From: Streptomyces klenkii
GTDB taxonomy: Bacteria; Actinomycetota; Actinomycetes; Streptomycetales; Streptomycetaceae
Length of the DNA stretch: 32,816 nt
Direction: 5' to 3'
Assembly: GCF_003626645.1 (NCBI RefSeq)
Contig: NZ_RBAM01000030.1
Coordinates: forward strand, 1-32,816
Both the position numbers and the translations under genes were made by a program. Positions within the stretch are counted from its first letter, which is position 1. Each line of letters starts with the position of its first letter. Under the pieces are notes generated by a model. It saw only the letters and a program-made list of their open reading frames with translations, did no database searches and was not told the origin of the DNA. Shown one piece after another: positions 15,096 to 23,432 of this stretch.

Positions 15096-15977
15096 GTGTC
15101 CGAGAACCACGCTTCCCCCTCAGCCCCCGCGACCGCCGGCGAGCAGTCCGGCGCTCCGGCCGCCGAGGCGACCACCGCTTCTCCGGCCGCCGCTTCCTCA
15201 GCCGCTGCTTCTTCGGCCGCTGCGCAGCAGGCCCGTGGCCGTCGCGAGCCGATGTTCCCCGACGGTCCGGCGCCGGATCCGGCGGGCTCGCATCACGAGC
15301 GGCGCATCCGCTCGTTCCAGCCGCGCCGCAGCCGGGTCACGACCGGCCAGGGTGAGGCCCTGCGCCGCCTGTGGCCCAAGTGGGGCCTCGACATCGACGG
15401 CCTGAGCAAGCTGGACCTCGGCGAGCTCTTCGGCGACCCTGAGCTGCCCGTCGTGCTGGAGATCGGCTTCGGCATGGGCGAGGCGACGGCCAAGATGGCC
15501 GCGGCCGACCTGGGCACGGGCATCCTCGCCTGCGACGTGCACACCCCCGGCCAGGGCAACCTCCTCGGCCTGGCCGAGCGGAACGGCCTGGACAACGTCC
15601 GGGTCGCCAACGGCGACGCGATCATCCTGCTCCGCGAGATGCTCGTCCCGGACTCCCTCGCGGGCCTGCGCGTCTACTTCCCGGACCCGTGGCCCAAGAA
15701 GCGGCACCACAAGCGCCGGCTGATCCAGCCGGAGTTCCTGGCGCTGGCGGCCACGCGCATGGCCCCGGGCGCGCTGCTGCACTGTGCGACGGACTGGGAG
15801 CCGTACGCGGAGCAGATGCTGGAGGTGCTCTCCGCGGCGCCGGACTTCGAGAACACCCAGTCCGACGGCGGCTTCGCGCCCCGTCCGGACTTCCGGCCGC
15901 TGACCCGGTTCGAGGGGCAGGGGCTGGACAAGGGGCACGTGGTCCACGACCTGCTGTTCCGCCGCAAGGCACACTGA
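15096..15977 (+). CDS. trmB: tRNA (guanine-N7-)-methyltransferase
   Basis: This 293-residue SAM-dependent enzyme makes m7G at position 46 of tRNA variable loops. The SAM site is LEIGFGMGEATAKMA (about 122-136). The family hallmark is YFPDPWPKKRHHKRR (about 198-212), which binds the substrate. ATDWEPYAEQM and the R-P-x-T-x-F-E-x-x-G end also match TrmB. The first 70 residues are an Ala/Ser-rich, low-complexity extension not needed for catalysis and common in Streptomyces copies. The only early start is GTG 15096; an ATG at 15252 would remove the extension. prsW follows on the same strand after a terminator. Confidence 0.92.
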   Translation: MSENHASPSAPATAGEQSGAPAAEATTASPAAASSAAASSAAAQQARGRREPMFPDGPAPDPAGSHHERRIRSFQPRRSRVTTGQGEALRRLWPKWGLDIDGLSKLDLGELFGDPELPVVLEIGFGMGEATAKMAAADLGTGILACDVHTPGQGNLLGLAERNGLDNVRVANGDAIILLREMLVPDSLAGLRVYFPDPWPKKRHHKRRLIQPEFLALAATRMAPGALLHCATDWEPYAEQMLEVLSAAPDFENTQSDGGFAPRPDFRPLTRFEGQGLDKGHVVHDLLFRRKAH

Positions 15978-15987
15978 TCGCATCGCA

Positions 15988-16019
15988 CTGACGCCCTGCC
16001 GTACTGACGCCCTGCCGCT
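15988..16019. repeat. 16-bp tandem duplication after trmB
   Basis: ACTGACGCCCTGCCGT (15988-16003) is repeated at 16004-16019 with one change, and a partial third copy follows. It lies ten bases after the trmB stop. Confidence 0.7.
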
Positions 16020-16051
16020 CTGACGCGCGCCGGCAGGCGGCAGGAGGGCCG

Positions 16052-16071
16052 GGCCCCGGAATTTCGGGGCC
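16052..16071 (+). terminator. Terminator of trmB
   Basis: GGCCCCG (16052-16058) pairs with CGGGGCC (16065-16071) around GAATTT, between trmB and prsW. Confidence 0.55.
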
Positions 16072-16089
16072 GCCCCGGCATCCCTTGGT

Positions 16090-16095
16090 TAGGGT
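16090..16095 (+). promoter_or_regulatory. -10 element for a leaderless prsW transcript
   Basis: TAGGGT is exactly six bases before the GTG start at 16102. No ribosome site is visible, which fits a leaderless message. The -35 is unclear. Confidence 0.4.
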
Positions 16096-16101
16096 CGTCG
16101 A

Positions 16102-17439
16102 GTGCATGAGTCCCCAACCCACCAGCAGCCTGCAGCCGGGCCGGCGCCCGCCTCCGGTCAGCAGCCGAACTTCCCCGCGATGCCCGCCCCCGCGGGCTGG
16201 CGCTACAAACCGCGCCGCGCCCTGTGGGACAACAAGGCGGTGCGCGCCGGCGCGCTGATCCTGCTCCTGGCCCTGTGCGGCCTGGTGATCCTCGCCCTGG
16301 TGCGGGAGCAGACCGGCACCGAGGGGTTCCTGGTGGGGCTCGGCCTGGCCGTCCTGCCCGTGCCGCTGCTGGTGGCGGCGTTCCGCTGGATGGACCGCGT
16401 CGAGCCGAAGCCCTGGAAGAACCTGGTCTTCGCCTTCTCGTGGGGCGCGTGCGCGGCCACGCTGATGGCCATCATCGCCAACGGCTACGCCACCGAGTGG
16501 CTGCTCAGCTCCGTCGACCTCGCGCAGCGCCCGGAGGCCGACAAGTGGGGGGCGACGTTCGTCGCGCCCGTGGTGGAGGAGACCGGCAAGGCGGCCGCGG
16601 TGCTGCTGCTCTACCTCTTCCGGCGCCGGGACTTCAACAACACCGTCGACGGCGTGGTGATCGCGGGCATCACGGCCACGGGCTTCGCGTTCACCGAGAA
16701 CATCCTCTACCTGGGCAACGCCTTCGCCACCGACCTGAGCTTCGGCCACGAAGGCGTGCCGGCGGCCACGGTGGCCACCTTCTTCATGCGCGTGCTGATG
16801 TCGCCGTTCGCCCACCCGCTCTTCACCACGATGACGGGCCTCGGCTTCGGCATCGCGGCCACCCTGGCCCCGCGCCGCAAGGTGCTCCGCGTCCTCATCC
16901 CCCTCGCGGGCCTGCTCACCGCGATGGTCCTGCACTCCGTCTGGAACGGCTCGGCCAGCCTGTCGCCCCTGGCCTTCCTCGCGGTCTACGCCCTCTTCAT
17001 GGTGCCCGTCTTCGGCGCCCTGACCTGGCTCGCGATCTGGTCCCGGCAGAACGAGCTGCGCACGATCCGCACCTTCCTCCCGGCCTACCAGATCGCCGGC
17101 TGGCTCACCCCGCCCGAGCCCCTCGCCCTCTCCTCGATGCGCGCCCGCGGCATAGCCCGCGACGTGGCCCGCCGCACCGGCGGCCCGGCGGCGGCCCGCA
17201 CGGTGGCGGAGTACATCTCGTTCGCGACGTCCCTGGCCTTCCTCCGCCAGCGCGCCCACAACGGCACGGCGGGCCCGGACTTCACCGCCCGCGAACAGGA
17301 ACTCCTCCACCACCTCTGGACCCGCAAACACATAGCCCAACCATCCCTCACCCAAGCCTCAGCAACCTTGCCGCGGCCGTACGCCCCGCCGCCGGCCTGG
17401 AACGCGGGCTGGCCCCAGGGGCCTGGGCAGTACCGCTGA
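16102..17439 (+). CDS. PrsW-family intramembrane metalloprotease (CPBP-like)
   Basis: This 445-residue polytopic membrane protein has eight or so helices between about 45 and 315. The PrsW signature residues are all present: PVVEETGKAAA (EE motif, about 155), GFAFTENILYLG (F-x-x-x-EN, about 193), SPFAHPLFTTMTG (His, about 234) and VLHSVWNG (His, about 277). PrsW of Bacillus performs site-1 cleavage of the anti-sigma factor RsiW. The Streptomyces members share the fold but their substrates are not established. The short N-terminal cytosolic segment is Pro/Gln-rich. The C-terminal 110 residues are soluble and basic. It converges with the nuclease gene at a strong terminator, which marks the left border of the accessory block. 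Confidence 0.85.
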   Translation: MHESPTHQQPAAGPAPASGQQPNFPAMPAPAGWRYKPRRALWDNKAVRAGALILLLALCGLVILALVREQTGTEGFLVGLGLAVLPVPLLVAAFRWMDRVEPKPWKNLVFAFSWGACAATLMAIIANGYATEWLLSSVDLAQRPEADKWGATFVAPVVEETGKAAAVLLLYLFRRRDFNNTVDGVVIAGITATGFAFTENILYLGNAFATDLSFGHEGVPAATVATFFMRVLMSPFAHPLFTTMTGLGFGIAATLAPRRKVLRVLIPLAGLLTAMVLHSVWNGSASLSPLAFLAVYALFMVPVFGALTWLAIWSRQNELRTIRTFLPAYQIAGWLTPPEPLALSSMRARGIARDVARRTGGPAAARTVAEYISFATSLAFLRQRAHNGTAGPDFTAREQELLHHLWTRKHIAQPSLTQASATLPRPYAPPPAWNAGWPQGPGQYR

Positions 17440-17449
17440 CGGTTCGGAT

Positions 17450-17484
17450 CGGCGCCCTGGTGCGGCTATCTCACCAGGGCGCCG
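17450..17484. terminator. Bidirectional terminator between prsW and the nuclease gene
   Basis: CGGCGCCCTGGTG (17450-17462) pairs perfectly over 13 bp with 17472-17484. On the plus strand it is followed by the T-rich tail ATCGTTTCTCTC. Confidence 0.8.
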
Positions 17485-17495
17485 AATCGTTTCTC

Positions 17496-18599
17496 TCAGT
17501 CGACGAGACCAGCCGAGACCGCCGAGGGAGAGCCCTCCCAGCCCTCCGCCGTCATCCACACGGAGGCTATGCCCAGACTCTCCAGGTACGGGGCGTACGC
17601 CTTGATGTCTTCGGTAAAGAGCCCCAGCAGATGCGGCTTCGCCGCGTTGCCTTCCTCATCGGCGCTGTTCTTGTAGAGGAAGTGGCTGTATTCGAAGAGC
17701 TGGCCCACCGACTCGCGCACGGCTGAGGTCGAGTTGCCGCGCTTCACCGTCTTGGCCTCCACCAACCACTCGTGCCCGCCCTTCCGCAGCACGATGTCTT
17801 TCGGATGCTCGGTGGATGCGGTGAACCCACGCTGCTCGATGTACGCCACGAACCGGTTGATGAGGTTCTCGTGGTCACGCGTCTTCTTGATCGTGCGCTC
17901 GGGGATGTGGGCGACATAGTCACCACTGTCCTTCGGACGGAAGCCATCAAGGCTCTTGGTCCTGGCGTGGTACTCCTTCGCCGCGTAGGACACCTGCAGC
18001 CGGCCGGGCGACTCCTCGGCCTCCATCTTCGCTTCGGCCACCGCCGTCAGCTGAAGGAGCTCGGCCATGTGCCAAAGGTCCTCGCGGAGGGCACTCTCAC
18101 TCGGCAGCGTGGACAAGTCGTAGCACCGTGCCGCCACGCTCCCCGCTTCGTAGGACAGCGGCCCTGCGACTTTGCTCTTGAAGTCAGGGCGAACATCCCA
18201 GCCGGCAACCAGATCCGTCGGGAGCCCTGCCAGCAACACCTTCGCCCTGGTTTCCAGGTAGCTTCGGCGCCGCTTGCCCTCGCCCAACGTCCCGGACAGT
18301 CGCGTCACTCCTTGCTGGAGCGTAAGTGTCACGGTCTCAAGGTCAGCGGCGAAGATATAGGCGAGGTAGAGGCCAGCCTTCGGGTCCTCGGTCAAGCGCC
18401 GGTCGAACACCCCGATCCACGGCGTCTCTGCGGCATTCCCGTTGCCCCCATGCCCTTCCACCTTGTAGCCCGCTGGCACGGCCGAGGCGAAGCACTGTTC
18501 GACATCACGCAAGCGCGCCTGGGCGGGGACGTCGTCCTTCGTTCCCAAGCCCTTGTCATACGTCGCACCAATCTCGATGAGCAGATCACGGATCCCCAT
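17496..18599 (-). CDS. McrB-N (DUF3578) domain fused to a PD-(D/E)XK nuclease
   Basis: This 367-residue protein is a likely anti-phage restriction factor. Residues 1-190 match the MrcB N-terminal domain, with the core PWIGVFDRR then GLYLAYIFAADLETVTLTLQ (58-96). That domain recognises modified or particular DNA in Mcr-type systems. Residues 235-345 form a restriction-endonuclease fold: D268 (DIVLRKG), E281-A-K283 (LVEAKT) and Q300 in SVGQLFEY, the full PD-(D/E)XK set. There is no GTPase or AAA motor, unlike true McrB, so motor activity must come from elsewhere. The divergent helicase gene is the natural partner. ATG 18599 has no ribosome site but has a -10 six bases upstream, suggesting a leaderless message. 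Base composition is visibly less GC-biased than in neighbours. Confidence 0.82.
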   Translation of the reverse strand: MGIRDLLIEIGATYDKGLGTKDDVPAQARLRDVEQCFASAVPAGYKVEGHGGNGNAAETPWIGVFDRRLTEDPKAGLYLAYIFAADLETVTLTLQQGVTRLSGTLGEGKRRRSYLETRAKVLLAGLPTDLVAGWDVRPDFKSKVAGPLSYEAGSVAARCYDLSTLPSESALREDLWHMAELLQLTAVAEAKMEAEESPGRLQVSYAAKEYHARTKSLDGFRPKDSGDYVAHIPERTIKKTRDHENLINRFVAYIEQRGFTASTEHPKDIVLRKGGHEWLVEAKTVKRGNSTSAVRESVGQLFEYSHFLYKNSADEEGNAAKPHLLGLFTEDIKAYAPYLESLGIASVWMTAEGWEGSPSAVSAGLVD

Positions 18600-18605
18600 G
18601 ACCAG

Positions 18606-18635
18606 ACCCTACTCACCCTCGATCAAAACGCGTCA
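18606..18635 (-). promoter_or_regulatory. Promoter of the McrB-N nuclease gene (leaderless)
   Basis: On the minus strand TGACGC (complement of 18630-18635) and TAGGGT (complement of 18606-18611) are 18 bases apart. Six bases then separate the -10 from the ATG at 18599. The other half of the 161-bp divergent gap serves the helicase gene; TAGAAC near 18717 may be its -10. Confidence 0.5.
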
Positions 18636-18760
18636 CCTTTGACCAATTCCCAGTCTGTATGCGTCATCCGCTGCGCTCACAGCCGAGAAGGTGCCAATCC
18701 GCTGTCGTACCTCCCTGGTAGAACTTGGCCAACAGCTGGAAGGCAGGGGGGCATACGTCC

Positions 18761-21700
18761 ATGAACGAGCGCTTCAGTCACCACACGCCTGTGCCGGGGC
18801 TCTACGAGCAACTGATCACGTCGCGCCTCGAAGAGCGTCTGATCGAGCTGGAGGCCAATGGCTGGAAGGCCACCGCACAGCCCGTCGGGGAACACTCCTC
18901 TCCCCACGTACTGGCACGTCACATCAGCCAGACCGTGCATCGAATCCTTGCCTCCCTGAGCCCCTCCGACCGGGTAGTGGCGGCCAACCAGATCCTCGAG
19001 TCCATGAGCAGCCTCGAAGGAGCCCATCAGTGGGTTGAGGTGATCGCCGAAGGTCCACGGCAACTGCTCGCCATCGCCGAGCAGGAAACCGGCCCGTACG
19101 ACGTCCGCCCTGCCACACCCTTGTCCGACACTGCGCTGCTCACCAACGCGCCCGAGGACCCCAACCTTGGCTTCGAACTGCGCGCCGAGCTCGCCACCGC
19201 TGACCGCGTCGACCTGCTGTGCGCCTTCGTCAAGTGGCACGGCCTACGCGTGCTGGAGGAGGCACTTGCGGGTGCAGCCTCCCGCGGCGTACCGATCCGG
19301 GTCCTCACGACCACGTACATAGGCGCTACGGAGCGGAAGGCACTGGACCGGCTGGTCAGCGACTTCAACGCCGAGGTCAAGGTCAACTACGAGCTCAGGT
19401 CCACGCGCCTACACGCAAAGGCCTGGCTGCTCCGCCGGAACAGTGGCTACGACACCGCCTACGTGGGGAGCTCCAACCTCTCTCGTGCAGCACTTCTCGA
19501 CGGTCTGGAGTGGAATGTTCGACTGTCTTCCGTGGCGACTCCCGCCGTACTGAAAAAGTTCGAGGCCACGTTCGACTCGTACTGGAGCGACGCAGCCTTC
19601 GAGCCTTACGACCCCGAGACGGACGGGGAACGGCTAGAGGGAGCGCTGCGGCAAGCTGGAGGTAGGCAACGGGGCGAAGCTGCAACCATCAGCCTCTCCG
19701 GCCTTGAGGTGCGGCCGTATCCCCACCAGAGGGACATGTTGGAGCAGCTCCAGATCGAACGCGACGTCCACGATCGTCACCAGAACCTTCTCGTCGCCGC
19801 AACCGGCACAGGGAAGACGGTCATGGCCGCGCTCGACTACCGGACACTCCGCAGGAAGCTTCAGAACCGCCAGCTGAAGCTCCTGTTTGTCGCTCACCGC
19901 AAGGAGATCCTCAAGCAATCGCTGCTCACCTACCAACACGTGCTCAACGATGCCAATTTCGGCGAGCTATGGGTGGGCGGGGAAGTTCCCGAGGACTGGT
20001 CTCATGTCTTCGCGAGCGTCCAATCGCTCACCGCCCAAGCCCTCGAACGCTTCGCACCGGGCCACTTCGACGTGATCGTCATTGATGAGTTCCACCATGG
20101 CGTCTCACCGACCTATCGACGCGTTCTCGATCACTTCAAGCCCGCAGAGATGCTGGGTCTGACCGCGACCCCTGAGCGAATGGACGGCGAGAACGTCCAA
20201 GATGAGTTCTTTGATGGCCGCATCGCAGCTGAGATGCGCTTGTGGGAAGCGCTGGAGAACGACCTCCTCAGCCCGTTCCATTACTTCGGAATCGCCGACA
20301 CGGTGGACCTGGAGAGCCTGACGTGGAAACGTGGAGCCTACGAGACGAGCGAGCTGGACAAGCTATTCACCGGTAATCATGCTCGCGCCCGCCTAGTCGT
20401 CAAGGCAGTGCAGGACAAGGTCACCGATCCGAGCAGCATGCGCGCCCTAGGGTTCTGCGTATCCGTGGCCCATGCGCACTTCATGGCCCGTTTCTTCCAG
20501 CAGGCTGGCCTCAATGCCAAGGCCCTCGACGGCTCGACGCCGGCGCCCGAGCGCGCACAGGCGCTGGCCGACCTCCGGGACGGGAAGATGCAGGTGCTCT
20601 TCTCCGTCGACCTGTTCAACGAGGGGTTGGACATCCCCGACGTGGACACCCTGCTCCTGCTCAGGCCCACTTCAAGTGCCACGGTCTTCCTCCAGCAGCT
20701 TGGCCGCGGGCTCCGGCGCACACCCGACAAGGCCGTGCTGACCGTCCTCGACTTCATTGGGCAGCACCGTAAGGAGTTCCGCTTCGAAGAGCAGTTCCGG
20801 GCCTTGACCAATCTCACGCGCAAGCGTCTTGTCGACAATATGGAGCAGGACTTCCCGCTGCTGCCTTCTGGCTGTCAGATCGTGCTCGACCGCAAGTCCA
20901 AGAAGCGCATCCTGGACAACATCAAGAGCCAGCTCAACGTCAACGTCACGCAGCTGACGCGCGAGGTGGCCGCCTACGCACTGCCTGCGCTACCGGACTA
21001 TCTTCGCGAGAGTCAGCACGAGCTCAAGGAGCTCTACCGCTCCGGCAACTCCTGGACGCGACTCCTCCGCCGAGCTCGCCTGCTCCCAGAGGTCGGACCG
21101 GATGGCGAGGAAGCGCTACTCAAGCGCATCTCGGCATTCCTGCATGTCGATGACCCGGAGCGCGTAGTTGCCTATAGCCGGATGCTTGAGGATGGCGCGC
21201 CTGCGTATGAATCGTTGGATGAGCGTGGCCAGGCATACGCCCGCATGCTCTTCTTCTCATTGTGGCCGCTTGGAGGCGGCTTCGCCTCGTACAGTGGGGG
21301 TTTCCGCGCGCTGGAGGGTCAAACAGCGTTTCGCAGCGAGCTGCGTCAGGTCCTCAGCTACAACCTCTCGCACACGGGGCACCTGCCCGTCCAGCTTGTT
21401 GGGCGCAGGGCCAACACCCCCTTGACCGTGCACGCCTCCTACAGCAGGGAAGAGATACTCCCTGCTCTGGGACAGGTAGAGCTGGGAGGCTTCCTCCCCG
21501 GGCACTTCCGTGAGGGCGTGAAGTGGTGCCAGGACGCCAAGGTGGATGCCCTCCTCGTCACCCTTGAGAAAGATGAGAAGGACTTCTCTCCGGAGACGCG
21601 GTACAAGGACTACGCACTGAGCCCCGAGCTCTTCCACTGGGAGTCCCAAAACCAGACGTCCAGCACCTCACCCACCGGGGTTCGGTACCAGACGCACAAG

Positions 21701-21895
21701 GAACTGGGCACCGATGTCTTCCTGTTCGTCCGCCGGTACAAGAAGAACGACATCGGCGGCGCGCAGCCCTGGATGCTGCTAGGCCCGGCTGAGTACGTCT
21801 CGCACGAGGGCAGCAACCCCATGGCCATCGTTTGGAAGCTCAAGCATGAGCTGCCAGCCGATGTGTGGTCGTACGCCGCCATTGCGGCCGGTTGA
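18761..21895 (+). CDS. PLD-like nuclease - DEAD/DEAH helicase - DUF3427 defence-type protein
   Basis: This 1044-residue multidomain protein starts at ATG 18761 (AGGGGGG nine bases upstream). A TTG at 18725 is a poorer start. Residues 1-130 are helical and uncharacterised. Residues 135-285 form a phospholipase-D nuclease half-site: HAK (218-220) and GSSN (236-239), the H-x-K...N signature. Residues 315-665 are an SF2 motor: PHQ (321-323), ATGTGKT (347-353), DEFH (442-445), TATPER (468-472), and motif VI QLGRGLRR (646-653). The remainder, to 1044, fits DUF3427. Such PLD-helicase-DUF3427 proteins are widespread and usually sit near restriction systems. DNA translocation coupled to cleavage is the expected activity. 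Third codon positions carry more A/T than in flanking genes, suggesting horizontal gain. Confidence 0.87.
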   Translation: MNERFSHHTPVPGLYEQLITSRLEERLIELEANGWKATAQPVGEHSSPHVLARHISQTVHRILASLSPSDRVVAANQILESMSSLEGAHQWVEVIAEGPRQLLAIAEQETGPYDVRPATPLSDTALLTNAPEDPNLGFELRAELATADRVDLLCAFVKWHGLRVLEEALAGAASRGVPIRVLTTTYIGATERKALDRLVSDFNAEVKVNYELRSTRLHAKAWLLRRNSGYDTAYVGSSNLSRAALLDGLEWNVRLSSVATPAVLKKFEATFDSYWSDAAFEPYDPETDGERLEGALRQAGGRQRGEAATISLSGLEVRPYPHQRDMLEQLQIERDVHDRHQNLLVAATGTGKTVMAALDYRTLRRKLQNRQLKLLFVAHRKEILKQSLLTYQHVLNDANFGELWVGGEVPEDWSHVFASVQSLTAQALERFAPGHFDVIVIDEFHHGVSPTYRRVLDHFKPAEMLGLTATPERMDGENVQDEFFDGRIAAEMRLWEALENDLLSPFHYFGIADTVDLESLTWKRGAYETSELDKLFTGNHARARLVVKAVQDKVTDPSSMRALGFCVSVAHAHFMARFFQQAGLNAKALDGSTPAPERAQALADLRDGKMQVLFSVDLFNEGLDIPDVDTLLLLRPTSSATVFLQQLGRGLRRTPDKAVLTVLDFIGQHRKEFRFEEQFRALTNLTRKRLVDNMEQDFPLLPSGCQIVLDRKSKKRILDNIKSQLNVNVTQLTREVAAYALPALPDYLRESQHELKELYRSGNSWTRLLRRARLLPEVGPDGEEALLKRISAFLHVDDPERVVAYSRMLEDGAPAYESLDERGQAYARMLFFSLWPLGGGFASYSGGFRALEGQTAFRSELRQVLSYNLSHTGHLPVQLVGRRANTPLTVHASYSREEILPALGQVELGGFLPGHFREGVKWCQDAKVDALLVTLEKDEKDFSPETRYKDYALSPELFHWESQNQTSSTSPTGVRYQTHKELGTDVFLFVRRYKKNDIGGAQPWMLLGPAEYVSHEGSNPMAIVWKLKHELPADVWSYAAIAAG

Positions 21896-21976
21896 ACCTA
21901 CCGCTCCCCGTAGCCGTCGCCCGTATCGCTCGGCGTAGCCTCGGAGGTGTTGGGGTTCTTGATGTGGAGGTGTGGG

Positions 21977-22276
21977 ATGGGTCGGGTTCCTGCGGGTGTG
22001 GTTGCTGCTGGTGGGCTTGTTGGTGGGTACGGGGTTGCCCGGTGGACCAAGAAGCGGCCGCTTGGTGGGGCTGCGCTGGCTGTGGCCGGTGGGGTGGCTG
22101 CTCGGCAGTGGGCCGGGAAGGTCGGGGTGCCCAAGGCTGCGGCGCTGACCGGGCTGTACGTTGCCGCGTTCGGCGGGTCGCATCCGCTGGCGAAGAAGAT
22201 CGGGGCCTGGCCGTCCGTGTTCGCCGTTGCCGGTGGGGTCGCCCTGGCCTCCTGGGTTGTGGAGAGCCGGGCCTGA
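21977..22276 (+). CDS. Small hydrophobic protein, probably membrane-bound
   Basis: I do not recognise the family. The 99-residue protein starts at ATG 21977, six bases after GGAGG (21966-21970). It is rich in Gly, Ala and Val with about three weak hydrophobic segments (8-25, 35-50, 80-95) separated by Lys/Arg (WTKKRPLGG, HPLAKKIG). This resembles a small multi-pass membrane protein. An upstream in-frame start at 21947 lacks a ribosome site. It resumes the GC-rich backbone after the helicase gene, so it was probably next to prsW before the accessory genes arrived. It ends at a terminator shared with the convergent aldo/keto reductase. Confidence 0.65.
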   Translation: MGRVPAGVVAAGGLVGGYGVARWTKKRPLGGAALAVAGGVAARQWAGKVGVPKAAALTGLYVAAFGGSHPLAKKIGAWPSVFAVAGGVALASWVVESRA

Positions 22277-22283
22277 AGAGGAG

Positions 22284-22313
22284 CGCGGGGCTTCGTGTTC
22301 CTGAAGCCCCGCG
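22284..22313. terminator. Bidirectional terminator
   Basis: CGCGGGGCTTC (22284-22294) pairs perfectly over 11 bp with 22303-22313 around an 8-base loop, between two convergent genes. Confidence 0.8.
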
Positions 22314-22322
22314 TTCTCGCCG

Positions 22323-23267
22323 TTACGCCGACGCCTCCGTCAAGCGCTTCAGCTCCTCGTCCGTGAGCTTCAGATCCGCAACCGCCAGCAGCGCCGGCAG
22401 CTGCTCCACCGTGCGGGCGCTGGCCAGCGGCGAAGCCACGGTCGGCTGGGCCGCCAGCCAGGCCAGGGCCACCGTTGCGAGCTCCGCGTCGTGGGCCGCG
22501 GCGACCTCGTCCAGGGCGGCCAGGACGCGCAGGCCGCGCTCGGATTCCAGGTACTTGCCGGCGGCCCCCGCGCGGGCGCTGTCCACGGCGGTACCGGGGC
22601 GGTACTTGCCGGTGAGGAAGCCCGAGGCCAGGGCCCAGTAAGGGACCGCCGCCAGGCCGTGCCGCGCCGCCACGGACGCCAGCTCGCCCTCGTACGTGTC
22701 GCGGGAGACCAGGTTGTAGTGCGGCTGGATCGCCACGTACTTGGCCAGGCCCGCGGTGTCCGAGAACTCCAGGGCCTCCCGCAGGCGCTGGGGCGTGATG
22801 TTGGAGGCCGCGATCTCGCGGACCTTGCCCTCCTTCACCAGCGCGTCGAGGGCGGTGATGAACTCCTCCACCGGCACCGAAGGGTCGTCGTAGTGCGTGT
22901 AGTACAGGTCGATGTAGTCGGTGCGCAGGCGGCGCAGGGACTCCTCGACGCCCGACTTGATCACGGAGGCCCGCAGGCCGCGGGGCTCGGGGACGCCCGC
23001 GCCGACCTTGGTGGCGAGGACGATGTCGGCGCGGTTGCCGCGTGACGCGAACCAGTTACCGAGGACGGTCTCCGACTCGCCGCCCTGGTTGCCCGGGACC
23101 CAGGCGGAGTAGACGTCGGCGGTGTCGACGAAGTTGCCGCCGGCCGCCGCGTACGCGTCGAGGACGGCGAAGGACTCCGCCTCGTCCGCGGTCCACCCGA
23201 AGACGTTGCCGCCGAGGGCGAGCGGGTGGACGGAGAGGTTGCCGATCTTCTTGTGAATGTCAGCCAT
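22323..23267 (-). CDS. Aldo/keto reductase
   Basis: This 314-residue NADPH-dependent reductase has the AKR TIM-barrel layout. The catalytic tetrad is visible: D48 and Y53 (NFVDTADVYSAW), K87 (LATKVG) and H125 (YYTHYDDP). The cofactor-binding end (ASPLASARTVEQL, near 285) resembles the usual S-x-x-x-x-Q/E-L. It is most like the AKR11-14 subgroup annotated in Streptomyces simply as oxidoreductase. The substrate is not predictable. ATG 23267 has GAGG six bases upstream. It stands alone: the M23 peptidase gene upstream on the same strand ends 166 bp away, and the short gap holds no clear promoter. Confidence 0.9.
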   Translation of the reverse strand: MADIHKKIGNLSVHPLALGGNVFGWTADEAESFAVLDAYAAAGGNFVDTADVYSAWVPGNQGGESETVLGNWFASRGNRADIVLATKVGAGVPEPRGLRASVIKSGVEESLRRLRTDYIDLYYTHYDDPSVPVEEFITALDALVKEGKVREIAASNITPQRLREALEFSDTAGLAKYVAIQPHYNLVSRDTYEGELASVAARHGLAAVPYWALASGFLTGKYRPGTAVDSARAGAAGKYLESERGLRVLAALDEVAAAHDAELATVALAWLAAQPTVASPLASARTVEQLPALLAVADLKLTDEELKRLTEASA

Positions 23268-23432
23268 GCATTACCTCAGCGTCCCTGCGGGAGCGGGTAT
23301 TCCGGTTCGGGAGCCAGACTGTGCCGAGGCCGATCGCCACGGTCCAGTGCCGGCGCGACCGCGGCAGGCAGTCCAGCCGCGCCGGTACGGCCGCCGTGAT
23401 CGTCGCGCCGTCCGCGTTGTGCGCACCGTTCG

